Position numbers and translations under genes: made by a program. Of a stretch of 64,000 nt of DNA, positions 18,603 to 29,175 are shown in pieces. The stretch is taken from NCBI GenBank assembly GCA_030054175.1, contig JASGCM010000017.1, positions 1-64,000 of the forward strand, given 5' to 3'. The DNA comes from Alphaproteobacteria bacterium (GTDB lineage: Bacteria; Pseudomonadota; Gammaproteobacteria; Burkholderiales; Burkholderiaceae_C). The notes beneath the pieces are model-generated. The model worked only from the letters and a program-made list of their open reading frames with translations. It ran no database searches and had not been told where the DNA came from. How positions within the stretch are numbered: the first letter of the stretch is position 1; each line of letters opens with the position of its first letter.

Positions 18603-19685
18603 ATGGTCGACACCATCTACCAAACCGGATTGGGTCTGCTGGCTGCCTCGTGGTGGACTGGCATCGCTTGGCCGGTGATCTGGAACCTGCTGAAAATCGT
18701 CGCTGTCTTGCTGCCTCTGATGGGTTGCGTGGCTTACCTGACCTTGTGGGAGCGCAAGGCGATTGGATTTACCCAAGTGCGTTTGGGCCCCAACCGCACC
18801 GGTCCGGGTGGTTTGCTGCAACCGATTGCCGACGCGCTGAAGCTCTTGACCAAAGAGATCATCGTTCCGACACGCGCCCACACCGGGCTGTTCATTTTGG
18901 GTCCGATCATGACCATCATGCCGGCGCTGGCCGCTTGGGCGGTGGTGCCTTTCGGTCCCGAGGTGGCGCTGGCCAATGTGAACGCCGGTCTGCTGTTCCT
19001 GATGGCCATCACTTCGCTGGAGGTCTACGGCGTGATCATCGCCGGCTGGGCTTCCAACTCGAAGTACGCTTTCTTGGGCGCGATGCGCGCCTCGGCCCAG
19101 ATGGTCAGCTACGAAATCGCCATGGGCTTTTGCCTGGTGGTGGTGTTGATGGTCTCGGGCAGCATGAACATGACCGAGATCGTCATGAGCCAGTCGCGCG
19201 GCGAGATGGCCGATAACGGTCTGGGCTTTTTGTCTTGGAACTGGCTGCCGCTGTTGCCGATTTTCCTGGTCTATTTCATTTCCGGTTTGGCCGAGACCAA
19301 CCGCCACCCCTTTGATGTGGTCGAGGGTGAGTCTGAAATTGTGGCCGGTCACATGATCGAGTACTCGGGCATGGCCTTCGCCATGTTCTTCCTGGCCGAA
19401 TACGCCAACATGATCCTGGTCTCGGTGCTGGCCGTGATCATGTTCCTGGGCGGTTGGTTGCCGCCGATCAACAGTGAAATGTTCAACCTCGTCCCGGGTT
19501 GGATTTGGCTCGGTCTGAAGACCTTTGTGGTCGTGACCATGTTCCTGTGGGTGCGTGCCACGTTCCCGCGTTACCGCTATGACCAGATCATGCGTTTGGG
19601 CTGGAAGATCTTCATTCCCGTCACCCTGGTGTGGCTGGTGGTGGTCGGCCTGTGGATGCAGTCCTCTTTCAACATCTGGCAATGA
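18603..19685 (+). CDS. nuoH: NADH-quinone oxidoreductase subunit H
   Basis: 360 residues, eight membrane helices, with the quinone-site block [34 protein letters not shown] and the acidic loop [27 protein letters not shown]. NuoH links the peripheral arm to the proton channels. The ATG at 18603 follows GGAG directly behind the nuoG stop. Confidence 0.98.
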   Translation: MVDTIYQTGLGLLAASWWTGIAWPVIWNLLKIVAVLLPLMGCVAYLTLWERKAIGFTQVRLGPNRTGPGGLLQPIADALKLLTKEIIVPTRAHTGLFILGPIMTIMPALAAWAVVPFGPEVALANVNAGLLFLMAITSLEVYGVIIAGWASNSKYAFLGAMRASAQMVSYEIAMGFCLVVVLMVSGSMNMTEIVMSQSRGEMADNGLGFLSWNWLPLLPIFLVYFISGLAETNRHPFDVVEGESEIVAGHMIEYSGMAFAMFFLAEYANMILVSVLAVIMFLGGWLPPINSEMFNLVPGWIWLGLKTFVVVTMFLWVRATFPRYRYDQIMRLGWKIFIPVTLVWLVVVGLWMQSSFNIWQ

Positions 19686-19699
19686 ATCGGAGCAACCCC

Positions 19700-20215
19700 A
19701 TGACCACAATGACCACCCCGTCGGCACCGTTCTCCTGGCGCGATTTTCTGTCCAGCTTCATGCTGACCGAATTGTTCAAGGGCATGATGCTGACCGGCAA
19801 GTACATGTTCTCGCGCAAGATCACGATCCAGTTCCCCGAAGAAAAAACCCCGGCCAGCCCGCGTTTCCGTGGACTGCACGCCTTGCGCCGTTATGAGAAT
19901 GGCGAAGAGCGTTGCATCGCCTGCAAACTGTGCGAAGCGGTTTGCCCGGCCATGGCCATCACCATCGAGTCTGATGTGCGCGATGACGGCACCCGCCGCA
20001 CGACCCGTTACGACATCGATTTGACCAAGTGCATCTTCTGCGGCTTTTGCGAAGAAAGCTGTCCGGTGGACTCGATCGTTGAGACCCACATCTTCGAATA
20101 CCACGGCGAAAAGCGCGGCGACTTGTATTTCACCAAAGAAATGCTGTTGGCAGTGGGCGACCGCTACGAACCGCAGATCGCCGCCAACAAGGCCGCTGAC
20201 GCCAAATACCGCTGA
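19700..20215 (+). CDS. nuoI: NADH-quinone oxidoreductase subunit I (two 4Fe-4S clusters)
   Basis: 171 residues. Two ferredoxin motifs, [12 protein letters not shown] and [12 protein letters not shown], hold clusters N6a and N6b. The N-terminal segment is amphipathic. A second ATG nine bases downstream is possible. It follows nuoH by 14 bp. Confidence 0.97.
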   Translation: MTTMTTPSAPFSWRDFLSSFMLTELFKGMMLTGKYMFSRKITIQFPEEKTPASPRFRGLHALRRYENGEERCIACKLCEAVCPAMAITIESDVRDDGTRRTTRYDIDLTKCIFCGFCEESCPVDSIVETHIFEYHGEKRGDLYFTKEMLLAVGDRYEPQIAANKAADAKYR

Positions 20216-20223
20216 GAGCCGAC

Positions 20224-20847
20224 ATGGACATTCAATCCGCATTTTTCTACGTGTTCTCGGCGGTGCTGCTTTTTGCAGCCTTCCGCGTGATCACGGCACG
20301 CAACCCGGTCCATGCCGCGTTGTACCTGGTGTTGGCTTTCTTTCAGGCCTCTGGCGTCTGGATGCTGCTGAAAGCCGAATTCCTGTCGATCACTCTGGTG
20401 CTGGTGTATGTCGGCGCGGTGATGGTGCTGTTTCTGTTCGTGGTGATGATGCTCGACATCAACCTCGATACCCTGCGTCAGGGCTTTTGGCGCCACTTCC
20501 CGCTGGCGGCCACGCTGGGCGCGGTGGTGGCTCTGGAGTTGGCCGCCGTGCTGATGGGGGGGTTTCGCGTCTCGGAAGCGCCGCCCTCCGGTTCTTTGCC
20601 CAACACCCAGGAGTTGGGTCAACTGCTCTACACCGAGTACCTGTACCCGGTTGAAGTGGCGGCCGTGATTTTGTTGGTGGCGATGATCGCTGCCATTGCC
20701 CTGACCCTGCGCGAACGCAAGGACAGCAAGTACCAAGACCCCTCGCAACAGGTGCGCGTGCGCGCCCGTGACCGGGTCGAGTTGGTCAAGATGGATCCGG
20801 TGCGCCCCGCCGCCCCGGCCCAACCTTCGCAAGGAGATCAGCCATGA
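20224..20847 (+). CDS. nuoJ: NADH-quinone oxidoreductase subunit J
   Basis: 207 residues with five membrane helices, including the pi-bulge helix region [19 protein letters not shown]. The C-terminus after residue 165 is a polar tail rich in Arg and Pro. NuoJ is part of the proton-translocating membrane arm. It overlaps nuoK by four bases. Confidence 0.96.
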   Translation: MDIQSAFFYVFSAVLLFAAFRVITARNPVHAALYLVLAFFQASGVWMLLKAEFLSITLVLVYVGAVMVLFLFVVMMLDINLDTLRQGFWRHFPLAATLGAVVALELAAVLMGGFRVSEAPPSGSLPNTQELGQLLYTEYLYPVEVAAVILLVAMIAAIALTLRERKDSKYQDPSQQVRVRARDRVELVKMDPVRPAAPAQPSQGDQP

Positions 20848-21152
20848 CCGTCACCCTGGGCCACTACCTGACCTTGGGCGCCATTTTGTTCGCGCTGTCG
20901 GTCACTGGCATTTTCCTCAACCGCAAGAACCTGATCGTGTTGCTCATGGCCATCGAGCTGATGCTGCTGGCGGTCAACCTGAACTTCATCGCTTTTTCGC
21001 ATTATTTGGGCGACATGGCCGGGCAGGTGTTCGTGTTTTTCATCCTGACCGTGGCGGCCGCCGAGTCGGCCATTGGCCTAGCCATCCTGGTGCTGCTGTT
21101 CCGCAATCGGTCCAGCATCAATGTGGATGAACTCAATTCCCTCAAGGGCTAA
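20844..21152 (+). CDS. nuoK: NADH-quinone oxidoreductase subunit K
   Basis: 102 residues, three membrane helices, with the conserved intramembrane glutamates in [14 protein letters not shown] and [12 protein letters not shown]. NuoK resembles MrpC and contributes to proton translocation. Length is exact for the family. Confidence 0.97.
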   Translation: MTVTLGHYLTLGAILFALSVTGIFLNRKNLIVLLMAIELMLLAVNLNFIAFSHYLGDMAGQVFVFFILTVAAAESAIGLAILVLLFRNRSSINVDELNSLKG

Positions 21153-21166
21153 AGGCGTATCGCGAC

Positions 21167-23191
21167 ATGAGTCAAACACTCCAAGCTTCCACATTGCTGG
21201 CCGTGCCCCTGGCCCCTTTGGTGGGGTCGGCGCTGGCCGGTATCTTTGGCACCCGTTTGGGCGGCAACCGCCTGGGTCGCGCGTTGTGTCACAGCATGAC
21301 GATTTTGGGGGTGCTGGTGGCCTTTGTCATCTCGGCGCTCACTTTGCACAGCGTGGCCTCTGAGGGCGCGCGTTTCAACGAAACCCTCTATACCTGGATG
21401 GTGGTCGGTGGTCTGAAGATGGAAATCGGCTTCATGGTCGATGGCCTCACTGCCATGATGATGTGCGTTGTGACTTTCGTCTCGCTGATGGTGCACATCT
21501 ACACCATCGGCTACATGGAGGAGGACGAGGGCTACAACCGCTTCTTCGCCTACATTTCGCTGTTCACCTTCTCGATGCTCATGCTGGTCATGAGCAACAA
21601 CCTGTTGCAGTTGTTCTTCGGTTGGGAGGCCGTGGGTTTGGTGTCGTACCTGTTGATCGGTTTTTGGTTCAACAAGCCCAGCGCCGTGTTCGCCAACATG
21701 AAGGCTTTTTTGGTCAACCGGGTCGGCGACTTTGGCTTCATCCTGGGCATCGGCCTGATTGCCGCTTACGCCGGTACCCTGAACTACGCCGAGATTTTTT
21801 CCAAAAGCCCCGATTTGGCCCTGATCACCTTCCCCGGCAACGACTGGATGCTGGTGACCGTGATTTGTTTGTGCCTGTTCGTGGGCGCCATGGGCAAGAG
21901 CGCACAGTTCCCGCTGCACGTCTGGTTGCCCGATTCGATGGAAGGCCCGACCCCGATCTCGGCGCTGATTCACGCCGCGACCATGGTGACCGCCGGCATT
22001 TTCATGGTGGCGCGCATGTCGCCGCTGTATGAGATGTCCGATACCGCTTTGAACGTGGTGCTGGTCATCGGTGCCATCACTGCCTTGTTCATGGGCTTCA
22101 TGGGCATCATCCAAAACGACATCAAGCGCGTGGTGGCGTATTCCACCTTGTCGCAACTGGGCTATATGACGGTCGCCTTGGGCGCGTCGGCTTACTCGGT
22201 GGCGGTGTTCCACCTCATGACCCACGCTTTCTTCAAGGCCTTGTTGTTCCTGGGCGCGGGATCGGTCATCATGGGCATGCACCACAGTCAAGACATCCGT
22301 TACATGGGCGGCGTGCGCAAGTACATGCCCATCACTTGGTTGACTTCGTTGTTGGGTTCGCTGGCGCTGATCGGTACGCCCTTGTTCTCGGGCTTTTACT
22401 CGAAGGACAGCATCATCGAGGCGGTGGCCGAGAGCCATTTGCCCGCCGCCGGTTTTGCCCATTTTGCTGTTTTGGCCGGTGTCTTCATCACCGCCTTCTA
22501 CTCGTTTCGCATGTATTTCCTGGTTTTCCATGGCAAAGAGCGCTACGACCCAAACCCCGATGCGCACCACCACGATGACCATGGCGACCACGGCCACCAC
22601 GGCGATGGCAAGCCCCACGAGTCGCCCTGGGTCGTGACCTTGCCTTTGGTGCTGTTGGCCATTCCTTCGGTGGTGATCGGCTACTACACCATCGATCCGA
22701 TGCTCTTTGGCGAGTTCTTCAAGGATGCCATCTTTGTCGACGCTGAGCGCCACCATGCCATGCATGGATTGGAAGCCATGTTCCATGGCCCGATGGCCAT
22801 GGCTGCTCACGCCCTCTCGACCGCGCCGTTCTGGCTGGCGCTGGGCGGCGTGGTGGTGGCTGGGTACATGTATCTGATCCATCCGGCTGTGCCAGCAGCC
22901 ATAGGCCGCGCTTTGCGCCCGATCGTGGTGGTGCTTGAGAACAAGTACTACATGGACTGGTTCAACGAGAACATCCTGGCCCGTGGGGCGCGGGGTTTGG
23001 GTCTGGGCTTGTGGAAGGGTGGCGATCAAGCCATCATCGACGGCGCCGTGGTCAACGGTTCTTGGCGTCTGGTGGGCTGGTTCTCGGGCGTGGCCCGCCA
23101 GTTGCAATCGGGCTACCTCTATCACTATGCCTTGCTGATGATTCTGGGTGTCTTCATGCTGATGACCTGGTTCGTTTGGCTCAACCCCTGA
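21167..23191 (+). CDS. nuoL: NADH-quinone oxidoreductase subunit L
   Basis: 674 residues, antiporter-like subunit at the distal end of the membrane arm, with about 16 membrane helices and the long lateral helix at the C-terminus. Conserved WEAVGLVSYLLIGFW and GPTPISALIHAATMVTAGIF blocks are present. A hydrophilic loop at about residues 460-487 is very rich in His and Asp. Confidence 0.97.
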   Translation: MSQTLQASTLLAVPLAPLVGSALAGIFGTRLGGNRLGRALCHSMTILGVLVAFVISALTLHSVASEGARFNETLYTWMVVGGLKMEIGFMVDGLTAMMMCVVTFVSLMVHIYTIGYMEEDEGYNRFFAYISLFTFSMLMLVMSNNLLQLFFGWEAVGLVSYLLIGFWFNKPSAVFANMKAFLVNRVGDFGFILGIGLIAAYAGTLNYAEIFSKSPDLALITFPGNDWMLVTVICLCLFVGAMGKSAQFPLHVWLPDSMEGPTPISALIHAATMVTAGIFMVARMSPLYEMSDTALNVVLVIGAITALFMGFMGIIQNDIKRVVAYSTLSQLGYMTVALGASAYSVAVFHLMTHAFFKALLFLGAGSVIMGMHHSQDIRYMGGVRKYMPITWLTSLLGSLALIGTPLFSGFYSKDSIIEAVAESHLPAAGFAHFAVLAGVFITAFYSFRMYFLVFHGKERYDPNPDAHHHDDHGDHGHHGDGKPHESPWVVTLPLVLLAIPSVVIGYYTIDPMLFGEFFKDAIFVDAERHHAMHGLEAMFHGPMAMAAHALSTAPFWLALGGVVVAGYMYLIHPAVPAAIGRALRPIVVVLENKYYMDWFNENILARGARGLGLGLWKGGDQAIIDGAVVNGSWRLVGWFSGVARQLQSGYLYHYALLMILGVFMLMTWFVWLNP

Positions 23192-23209
23192 TCAAGAGAG
23201 AACACAAAC

Positions 23210-24685
23210 ATGGGATTGTTAAGCCTTGCCATCTGGACGCCGATTGCCTTCGGTGCCCTTTTGTTGGCTCTGGGTCGGGATGACCAAGCCAAAACCGTGC
23301 GCTGGTTCGCCTTGTTGGGTAGCCTGATCAGCTTGTTGGTCACTTTGCCGCTTTATTCTGGGTTTCAGCTGGGCACGGCCGAGCTGCAGTTCGTTGAAAA
23401 GCTGGTGTGGATCGATCGTTTCAACGTCAACTACCACCTGGGCGTGGACGGTATTTCGCTGTGGTTCGTGTTGTTGACCGCCTTCATGACGGTGATCGTG
23501 GTGATTGCCGGATGGGAGGTGATCACCGAGCGCGTCAACCAGTACATGGGCGCCTTCCTGATTTTGTCGGGCCTGATGATTGGCGTGTTCAGCGCGGTAG
23601 ATGCCATGCTGTTTTATGTTTTCTTCGAGGCCACGCTGATCCCGATGTACCTGATCATCGGGATCTGGGGTGGTCCGCGCAAGATCTACGCTGCCTTCAA
23701 GTTCTTCCTCTACACCTTGATGGGCTCGCTGCTGATGCTGATCGCCCTGATCTACCTGTACCTGGTTTCGGGTGGCAGCTTTGATCTGTTCGAGTGGCAC
23801 CAACTGCCACTGCCTGGCAGTGTGCAGACGCTTTTGTTTTTTGCCTTCTTCGCCGCTTTCGCGGTCAAGGTGCCGATGTGGCCGGTGCACACCTGGTTGC
23901 CCGACGTGCACGTGGAAGCGCCCACCGGCGGCTCGGCCGTGTTGGCGGCCATCATGCTCAAGCTGGGGGCTTATGGCTTCCTGCGCTTTTCGATGCCCAT
24001 CGCCCCCGCCGCCTCGCACGAGTGGGCCGGCCTGATCATCACTCTGTCTTTGGTGGCGGTGATTTATGTGGGTCTGGTGGCGATGGTGCAGCAGGACATG
24101 AAAAAACTGGTGGCCTATTCGTCGGTTGCGCACATGGGTTTTGTGACCCTGGGCTTTTTCCTCTTCAACGAACTCGGGGTGGTCGGCGGTTTGGTGCAAA
24201 TGATCGCCCACGGTTTTGTCTCGGGCGCCATGTTCCTGTGCATCGGCGTGCTCTACGACCGCGTGCACTCGCGTGAAATTTCCAGCTACGGCGGTGTGGT
24301 CAACACCATGCCGAAGTTCTCGGCTTTCGCGCTCTTGTTCGCCATGGCCAACTGCGGCTTGCCCGGCACCGCCGGTTTCGTCGGCGAGTGGATGGTGATT
24401 CTGGCCGCCGTCGAGGTCAATTTCTGGATCGGCATGGCCGCCGCTTCGGCCCTGATCTTTGGCGCGGCCTACACCCTGTGGATGGTCAAGCGTGTGTACC
24501 TGGGACCGGTGGCCAACGATGACGTTCGCGATCTGCAAGACATCAACGCCCGCGAGTACCTGATGCTGGCCTTGTTGGCCATTGCCGTCATCGCCATGGG
24601 CGTCTACCCCAAACCTTTCACCGATGTGATGGACGCGTCGGTGAGTCAGCTGCTGAGTCACGTCCAGTCCAAGCTGCCCAACTGA
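23210..24685 (+). CDS. nuoM: NADH-quinone oxidoreductase subunit M
   Basis: 491 residues, antiporter-like membrane subunit with 14 predicted helices. Conserved residues include Glu in [14 protein letters not shown], Lys in [37 protein letters not shown], and His in the following helices. It pumps one proton per cycle in complex I models. Confidence 0.97.
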   Translation: MGLLSLAIWTPIAFGALLLALGRDDQAKTVRWFALLGSLISLLVTLPLYSGFQLGTAELQFVEKLVWIDRFNVNYHLGVDGISLWFVLLTAFMTVIVVIAGWEVITERVNQYMGAFLILSGLMIGVFSAVDAMLFYVFFEATLIPMYLIIGIWGGPRKIYAAFKFFLYTLMGSLLMLIALIYLYLVSGGSFDLFEWHQLPLPGSVQTLLFFAFFAAFAVKVPMWPVHTWLPDVHVEAPTGGSAVLAAIMLKLGAYGFLRFSMPIAPAASHEWAGLIITLSLVAVIYVGLVAMVQQDMKKLVAYSSVAHMGFVTLGFFLFNELGVVGGLVQMIAHGFVSGAMFLCIGVLYDRVHSREISSYGGVVNTMPKFSAFALLFAMANCGLPGTAGFVGEWMVILAAVEVNFWIGMAAASALIFGAAYTLWMVKRVYLGPVANDDVRDLQDINAREYLMLALLAIAVIAMGVYPKPFTDVMDASVSQLLSHVQSKLPN

Positions 24686-24698
24686 TAGGAAGAGAATC

Positions 24699-26183
24699 AT
24701 GGACATCGCAAGTTGGGTCGTCGCCGCCCCCGAACTTTTCCTGCTGATCTCGGCCTGCGTGATCGCCCTGGTGGACTTGGGCGTGAAGTCCCGGGGTCGC
24801 AACCTGACCTACGGCTTGACGCTGGCTACCTTGATCTTGTTGGCCTATGTGCAAGCCCAGTACGCCATGACCGAGGGGACCGCCTACGGCTTTGGCAATA
24901 TGGTGGTCTCTGATCCCATGGGCAACTGGCTGAAATGTTTCGCATCGATCGCTGTGGCCATTACCCTGGTGTATGGCCGCCCCTACGCCGCTGACCGAGA
25001 CATGCTGCGAGGCGGCGAGCTGTTCAGCCTGAGCCTGTTGGCGCTGTTGGGCATGAATGTGATGATTTCGGGCAATAACTTCCTGGTCTTGTACCTGGGC
25101 CTGGAGCTGCTGACTTTGTCCAGCTACGCTTTGGTCGCGCTGCGCCGCGACAACGCCGTGGCCACCGAAGCAGCCATGAAGTATTTCGTGCTGGGTGCTT
25201 TGGCCAGCGGCTTTTTGCTCTATGGTTTGTCGATGCTGTATGGTGCGACCGGCTCCCTGGACGTCTCTGAGGTCTTCGCTGTGATCGCCAGCGGTCAAAT
25301 CAAGCACCAAGTGCTGGTTTTGGGCGTGGTGTTCGTGGTGTGTGGTCTGGCCTTCAAGCTGGGCGTGGTGCCTTTCCACAGTTGGGTGCCTGACGTCTAT
25401 CAGGGCGCCCCTACGGCGGTCACACTGATGATCGGCGGTGCGCCCAAGCTGGCCGCTTTCGCCTTGGTCATGCGCTTGCTGGTCGATGGCATGATGCCGC
25501 TGGCCAACGATTGGCAGCAAATGCTGATGGTGTTGGCTGTGGCCTCGCTGCTGGTGGGTAATCTGGCCGCCATCGCCCAGACCAACCTCAAGCGGATGCT
25601 GGCGTTTTCGACCATCGCCCAAATGGGTTTTGTCCTGATCGGCCTGTTGTCGGGCGTGGTCAATGGCGACAGCGCTCCGGCCGCCAATGCCTACAGTTCG
25701 GCGATGTTCTACATCAGCACCTATGTGCTGACCACGCTGGCCACCTTCGGCATCATTTTGCTGTTGGCCCGCGAAGGTTTTGAGAGCGAGGAAATCAGCG
25801 ATCTGGCAGGCCTGAATCAACGCAGCCCGCTGTATGCCGGGATCATGGCCATCAGCCTGTTTTCGTTGGCTGGTGTGCCGCCCATGGTCGGTTTCTACGC
25901 CAAGCTCTCGGTGTTGCAGGCACTGATCGCCTCGGGCCAGACTGGCAGCATCGCCTTGGCCATCTTCGCCGTGCTAATGTCTCTGATCGGCGCCTTCTAC
26001 TATCTGCGGGTGATCAAGGTCATGTACTTTGACAATCCGATCACGGCGACCACCGTCACCGCCGGCAAGGATGTGCGCGTGGTGCTCTCCATCAACGGCG
26101 CTCTGGTGCTGTTGCTGGGTCTGCTGCCCGGTGGTCTGATGGGACTGTGCGCCGCCGCCATCGTGCAGTCCTTGGGGTCTTGA
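24699..26183 (+). CDS. nuoN: NADH-quinone oxidoreductase subunit N
   Basis: 494 residues, antiporter-like subunit with about 14 helices and the conserved [16 protein letters not shown] and [24 protein letters not shown] blocks. It is the last gene of the nuo operon. Downstream, a short CCAGT/ACTGG hairpin lacks a T run, so transcription may continue into the DUF1178 gene. Confidence 0.97.
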   Translation: MDIASWVVAAPELFLLISACVIALVDLGVKSRGRNLTYGLTLATLILLAYVQAQYAMTEGTAYGFGNMVVSDPMGNWLKCFASIAVAITLVYGRPYAADRDMLRGGELFSLSLLALLGMNVMISGNNFLVLYLGLELLTLSSYALVALRRDNAVATEAAMKYFVLGALASGFLLYGLSMLYGATGSLDVSEVFAVIASGQIKHQVLVLGVVFVVCGLAFKLGVVPFHSWVPDVYQGAPTAVTLMIGGAPKLAAFALVMRLLVDGMMPLANDWQQMLMVLAVASLLVGNLAAIAQTNLKRMLAFSTIAQMGFVLIGLLSGVVNGDSAPAANAYSSAMFYISTYVLTTLATFGIILLLAREGFESEEISDLAGLNQRSPLYAGIMAISLFSLAGVPPMVGFYAKLSVLQALIASGQTGSIALAIFAVLMSLIGAFYYLRVIKVMYFDNPITATTVTAGKDVRVVLSINGALVLLLGLLPGGLMGLCAAAIVQSLGS

Positions 26184-26267
26184 CGCCGATCCAGAAAACC
26201 TCAGCCAGTGAAATGACTGGGCGGGGCGACAAATGACGGGCCACCGCATTTGTTCGATAATGTATGT

Positions 26268-26732
26268 ATGAAAGTTCTGGATCTGCACTGTGAACACCAG
26301 CACGAGTTTGAGGGTTGGTTTGGCAGCGAGGATAATTTTCAGTCTCAACTCTCGCGCCAACTGGTCCAATGCCCGGTTTGCGCCAGCCATGTCGTCACCA
26401 AGCGACTGAGCGCACCGCGCCTGAATCTGTCTGGCGCGCGCGAACCCGCTGCGCTGTCCACCCCCACAGATGCCCCGCCAGCGACTGCGGAGCAGGTCAG
26501 CCCGGCCGAATTGCAGGCCGCTTGGCTCAAGATGGTGCGCCACATCATGGCCCACACCGTCGATGTGGGTGACCAATTTGCCCAAGAGGCCCGCAAAATC
26601 CATTATGGCGAGGCCGAGCAGCGCCAAATTCGGGGTCAGGTCTCGGGCGAGGAAACCCGTGAAATGTTGGAAGAGGGCATTGCGGTCATGCCGCTGCCCA
26701 TCCCCGAAGCTTTGAAAGGCCCCCTGCAATGA
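26268..26732 (+). CDS. DUF1178 family protein
   Basis: 154 residues starting MKVLDLHCEHQHEFEGWFGSE, followed by CPVC, a probable zinc-knuckle pair with the N-terminal Cys/His. The rest is a helical domain ending EEGIAVMPLPIPEALKGPLQ. DUF1178 genes often follow nuoN in Burkholderiales; their function is unknown. Another ATG at 26264 is out of frame. The stop overlaps the next start by four bases. Confidence 0.88.
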   Translation: MKVLDLHCEHQHEFEGWFGSEDNFQSQLSRQLVQCPVCASHVVTKRLSAPRLNLSGAREPAALSTPTDAPPATAEQVSPAELQAAWLKMVRHIMAHTVDVGDQFAQEARKIHYGEAEQRQIRGQVSGEETREMLEEGIAVMPLPIPEALKGPLQ

Positions 26733-27474
26733 GTGGTTGGGCCTGGGTGCTTGCATGTGCCCTGGGGTTGAGCCCCGTTTGGGTCAGCGCTCAGGCCGGT
26801 CACGCCAGCAGTCTGCTGGGCGCCTGGAAGACCATCGATGCAAAGAGTTTGTTTGACCCTACCACCCGGGGCTGTTGCACACCTGGTTTGTCACCTTTGG
26901 TCTTTGGCGTGCCGATAACAAATCCGAGTTGCGCATGGACGCGCATCATCGGCATGCCGCCATGATTTCCACCCGGGGCAGCGCCGGCCAAGCCAGTGGC
27001 GCGTCCGCGCAAGTGACCCAGGTCAGCAGTTTCAAGGAAAGCATGCAGCTGCATGCTCCGAGCTTTTTGGACATCGTGCCCGAACCTTGGTGGTGTGGCC
27101 CTAGCGCCGTGATGACCACGTTGTTTCCCAGCGTGATCTTTCAGCAACAGGTCAACAGCGTCTCGACCCGTCACATTCAACCTGACGGTCACGGGGCCTT
27201 TGATTTCGTCTGGACCCATTTTGGTTTTGAAGATGATGACGAGGACATGCACCAGCGCCGTTTGCGCCAAGCCAATTTGTTCGGTCCTGCGGGCTTCGTC
27301 AGTGCCGACGACGGTGAGGTGATTGAGCTCTCGCAGCAAGCGTTCGAGACCTTGCCGCAGCACCGCACCCTGGCCGAGTTGGGCGGGCGCGATGTGGGTG
27401 AGACCGATCACATGGTCACCGAGACGCTGATTCGCGGTATGTACGCCTATTGGCGCCGCGTCATGGAGGCCTGA
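26729..27474 (+). pseudogene. Deletion chimera: N-terminus of a secreted DUF2147-like protein joined to the C-terminal half of a ring-hydroxylating dioxygenase alpha subunit
   Basis: The first about 40 codons encode a signal peptide (LACALGLSPVWVSAQA) and LLGAWKTID, resembling the start of DUF2147 proteins. In the next frame, from about 26863, runs a dioxygenase alpha catalytic domain (DPYHPGLLHTWFVTFGLWRA) through to 27474. The DxxHxxxxH iron-ligand pattern is retained if one base is added at the junction. The Rieske domain (about 190 residues) is missing and the two parts are out of frame. The only in-frame start for the catalytic half is a TTG at 26875. The last base of its stop is shared with the beta-subunit ATG, the normal dioxygenase arrangement. 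Confidence 0.75.
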
Positions 27475-27950
27475 TGTCGATCGACTTCCAGCAGTGGCTC
27501 CAGATTCAGCAGCGCTATGTCGAATACGCCGCCGTGCTCGACGTGGGGCAGTTCGACCGCTGGCCTGATTTTTTCACCGATGACTGCGTCTACAAAATCC
27601 AGCCGCGCGAAAACCATGAACGGGGCTTTCCTCTGGCCACGCTATCGCTGACCAGCAATGGCATGTTGCTGGACCGGGTTTATGGGATACAGGAAACGCT
27701 GTACCACGACCCCTATTACCAGAGACACATTGTGTCGACTCCGATCATTCGGCAGGCGCAGGCCGAGTGTGTCAGCGCCGAGGCCAATTACGCGGTGTTT
27801 CGAACCAAGTACGACCAACTGAGCACGGTGTTCAATGTGGGTCGTTACATTGATGAGTGGGTTCGCGCCCCGCAAGGCTGGTTGTTGTCGCAGCGCTTGT
27901 GCATCTATGATTCCGAGATGATCCCCAATTCGCTCATTTATCCCCTCTGA
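27474..27950 (+). CDS. Aromatic ring-hydroxylating dioxygenase beta subunit
   Basis: 158 residues of the NTF2-like fold (FQQWLQIQQRYVEYAAVLDVGQFDRWPDFFTDDCVYKIQP, then the beta-rich RQAQAECVSAEANYAVFRTKYDQLSTVFNVGRYIDEW). Small subunits stabilise the alpha3beta3 oxygenase. It overlaps the alpha remnant in TGATG. The gene is intact although its alpha partner is truncated, which suggests a recent loss. Confidence 0.85.
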   Translation: MSIDFQQWLQIQQRYVEYAAVLDVGQFDRWPDFFTDDCVYKIQPRENHERGFPLATLSLTSNGMLLDRVYGIQETLYHDPYYQRHIVSTPIIRQAQAECVSAEANYAVFRTKYDQLSTVFNVGRYIDEWVRAPQGWLLSQRLCIYDSEMIPNSLIYPL

Positions 27951-27961
27951 AGTTCTTGTCC

Positions 27962-28288
27962 ATGAACACTTGGCACGATGTGGCCGCACAGGCCGATTTG
28001 TTTGAAGACGCTGGTATTGCTGTGACGGTGCAAGGCCAAGAGGTGGCCCTGTTCAGCGTGGCAGGTCAGGTTCACGCCATCGATAACGCCTGCACCCACG
28101 GCCCGGCGCGTTTGTGCGAGGGCTGGGTCGAGGGCGCCGAAGTGGAGTGCCCGCTGCATCAGGGACGCTTCAGCCTGGAAACCGGCGAGGCCACCTTTGG
28201 CCCGGCTTGTGAGTCAGTGCGGGTTTGGCCAGTGCGGATCGACAATGGCCGGGTCTGGGTGTCGCTGGATGCGCCCTTGAACCTCTGA
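27962..28288 (+). CDS. Rieske-type [2Fe-2S] ferredoxin of a ring-hydroxylating dioxygenase
   Basis: 108 residues with both Rieske ligand pairs: CTHGPARL and CPLHQGRF, spaced about 20 residues, in a bi-domain sequence that begins NTWHDVAAQADLFEDAGIAV. The protein would carry electrons from a reductase to the oxygenase. The start ATG at 27962 lies 11 bp after the beta subunit. It ends 5 bp from the convergent soxA stop. Confidence 0.85.
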   Translation: MNTWHDVAAQADLFEDAGIAVTVQGQEVALFSVAGQVHAIDNACTHGPARLCEGWVEGAEVECPLHQGRFSLETGEATFGPACESVRVWPVRIDNGRVWVSLDAPLNL

Positions 28289-28293
28289 GCCCT

Positions 28294-29085
28294 TTAGGGC
28301 CGCAGGGCTGGTGTCTCTAACGCCATGCCGCGCGCGCGCCACATCAGGTAGGCCTCCAACTGCTTCCATTCAGTTGCATCGGGTGCAAAAGGCTCGGCCC
28401 GAACCGCGTTCATGCAGTTGCGCAGCCGCCGTTGCAAAGAGCCCATGCCTTGCCACTCCAGCCGATACAGTGGGTAGCCGGTGGGGTGCCCCTGAGGAAT
28501 CAGGGCGGCGCCGAGTTTGCGGCCCCAGCGCTCTTCATGGCATTGGGCACACGACAAGCCGATTTGCCCCAGTCTTTGAACAAACCACACTTGGCCCGCT
28601 TGCCAGTCGGGGTCTCTTGGGCCCAGCGATGGGGTGATTGGTAGACCGCGCGAGGGCAGCGACACCCAGGCCGAAAGCGCCAGCAAAGCGGATGACTCCT
28701 TGCGCCAGGCTGGGGCCTGTTGGCGCTGGGTGCGGCAGGTGTTGATGCGATCGTCCAGTGACAGCAGACGGTCTTGCACGCGCATGGGGTAGCGCGTGGC
28801 TACGCCCTTCATGCGTTCCACCTCACCATGGCAGTTTGCACAAGACGGCGCGTTGCCGGGGGCAGGGCGTTGCCACAGCTCTTGTCCTTCTTGCAGCCAC
28901 AGGCTGGCCGGATGCTGGCTGAGATCGTTTTGCAAAGCACGGTTTTCAGGCGACATGTGGACGCTGAAGGACAGGCGCTGCTCCATCGGGATCTCGGCCC
29001 GCGCCAGAGGCGACAGACACACCAGCAGCACCAGACAAATTGCAGCAGAAATTGCAGAAATTGGGGCCACGGAAATTGGGGTCAC
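28294..29085 (-). CDS. soxA: Diheme cytochrome SoxA
   Basis: 263 residues with two haem motifs, CANCH (82-86) and CAQCH (179-183), and the catalytic-site Cys224 in RNCMNAVRAEP, which in SoxA proteins ligates haem and forms a persulfide. IPQGHPTGYPLYRLEWQ matches the family. SoxXA couples thiosulfate or another sulfur compound to the SoxY cysteine. The start is a GTG inside a palindromic repeat, and the first 14 residues (MTPISVAPISAISA) are repeat-encoded but form part of a workable signal peptide. A later start at Met34 would lose the signal. Confidence 0.88.
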   Translation of the reverse strand: MTPISVAPISAISAAICLVLLVCLSPLARAEIPMEQRLSFSVHMSPENRALQNDLSQHPASLWLQEGQELWQRPAPGNAPSCANCHGEVERMKGVATRYPMRVQDRLLSLDDRINTCRTQRQQAPAWRKESSALLALSAWVSLPSRGLPITPSLGPRDPDWQAGQVWFVQRLGQIGLSCAQCHEERWGRKLGAALIPQGHPTGYPLYRLEWQGMGSLQRRLRNCMNAVRAEPFAPDATEWKQLEAYLMWRARGMALETPALRP

Positions 29086-29175
29086 ATTAATTGGGGTCTG
29101 ACCCCAATTTCCGTGACCCCAATTTCCGGGGTCACATTAATTGGGGTCTGACCCCAATTTCCGCTGCAATTTCTG
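29046..29175. repeat. REP-like palindromic repeat pair between soxZ and soxA
   Basis: A 36-bp unit occurs twice (29078-29113 and 29128-29163), each centred on the palindrome TTGGGGTCTGACCCCAA. The outer ends form a further inverted repeat (CAGAAATTGCAG at 29046 against CTGCAATTTCTG at 29164). The pattern is that of REP/BIME elements moved by REP-associated transposases. It covers the soxA start codon and first codons. Another copy follows cysE. Confidence 0.8.

Noticed and set aside
21149-24802. Long minus-strand open frames opposite nuoL and nuoM
   Set aside because: Same reason: His/Gln/Asp-rich antisense shadows of conserved genes on the plus strand.
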